A stretch of 6,674 nucleotides of DNA, taken from the NCBI GenBank assembly GCA_003535195.1, contig DOHN01000150.1:1-6674 (forward strand), given 5' to 3'. Each line of letters begins with the position of its first letter. Within the stretch, counting starts at the first letter, position 1. The notes under the pieces were generated by a model. It worked only from the letters and a program-made list of their open reading frames with translations, did no database searches and had not been told where the DNA came from. The translations under genes and the position numbers were made by a program. This document shows, one piece after another, positions 6,525 to 6,674 of the stretch. This stretch comes from Ruminiclostridium sp. (GTDB lineage: Bacteria; Bacillota; Clostridia; DSM-8532).

Positions 6525-6536
6525 TCCAAAATTGGA
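6525..6536. promoter_or_regulatory. 12-base perfect palindrome upstream of the pump promoter
   Basis: TCCAAAATTGGA is fully self-complementary. Its centre lies about 20 bases from the centre of the neighbouring inverted repeat and roughly 64 bases upstream of the predicted transcription start. It may be an operator half of a larger regulatory region. No known factor motif is recognised. Confidence 0.28.
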
Positions 6537-6605
6537 AATCAATAAGCAAATCAGATACCTTTTTATGGCTTTCCATAGGTACGGTACAGGTTAGTCATCA
6601 GAGAA

Positions 6606-6674
6606 TTGTGTTTGGTTGCGGTTTTTGACGATGAAGCCAGCAATTCAGACCAACAGGCCATACAGGTATTGCAA
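6606..6674 (+). CDS. Possible 5' end of a divergent gene (partial, weak)
   Basis: On the plus strand one frame stays open from 6579 to the window edge and reads VFDDEASNSDQQAIQVLQ at its end, with plausible coding character. The only start codons in frame are TTG at 6606 and 6612, and neither has a clear ribosome binding site. A rival minus-strand frame is open from the edge to TAA at 6563-6565 (36 residues) and could instead be the tail of an upstream gene. I do not recognise either product. If the plus-strand gene is real, it is divergent from the pump operon and would share its promoter region. Confidence 0.2.
   Translation, partial: MCLVAVFDDEASNSDQQAIQVLQ

Noticed and set aside
6558..6580. 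Small hairpin TATGG-CTTT-CCATA with flanking ACC/GGT, considered as a terminator
   Set aside because: The stem is only 5 base pairs, the outer pairs need a 4-base bulge, and no T-run follows on either strand.
6579..6593. Tandem GGTAC-GGTAC repeat as a binding site
   Set aside because: It is too short and isolated to separate from chance, and no partner copy was found nearby.

Overview
The window holds one tightly packed efflux-and-sensing locus on the minus strand. Read in the direction of transcription (right to left), the order is: a lipoprotein-type periplasmic adaptor (membrane fusion protein), an RND-family inner-membrane efflux transporter, an OmpR-family response regulator, and a membrane sensor histidine kinase. 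Ribosome binding sites are strong and purine-rich (AGGAGG, AAAGGAG), base composition is moderate, and the RND protein resembles the SwrC/YerP-like branch of the HAE1 family. Together these suggest a member of the Bacillota (Firmicutes), perhaps an anaerobic clostridial or outer-membrane-bearing Negativicutes lineage. That placement is inference; no marker gene is present.

Layout. Positions 1-69 carry the apparent 3' end of an unidentified plus-strand gene that converges on the kinase. Positions 71-1351 are the kinase and 1351-2019 the regulator, with a one-base stop/start overlap. Positions 2020-2139 are an intergenic spacer holding a long imperfect inverted repeat with two ATTTTAG direct repeats in its loop. 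Positions 2140-5283 are the RND transporter and 5286-6389 the adaptor, separated by 2 bases. Positions 6438-6674 hold the presumed operon promoter (a perfect TATAAT -10 box without a clear -35), two dyad symmetries upstream of it, and weakly supported edge ORFs.

How the genes work together. The adaptor and RND protein would form a proton-driven export pump. The kinase and regulator most likely sense a compound or envelope stress and control the pump operon. No TolC-like outer-membrane channel is encoded here, so if the host is diderm the channel must come from elsewhere.

Most notable observation. The adaptor has an ideal Shine-Dalgarno sequence and an ATG at 6435-6437 that begin a textbook lipoprotein signal peptide. 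That reading frame is broken by an in-frame TGA (6390-6392) in the middle of the signal peptide, directly followed by ATG (6387-6389). The uninterrupted ORF starting at that second ATG has a lipobox but no basic N-region and no ribosome binding site. The adaptor is therefore probably impaired, unless the stop is read through, translation restarts at the adjacent ATG, or the base is a sequencing error. No wholly new type of system was found; the rest is a recognisable RND pump with a two-component system.
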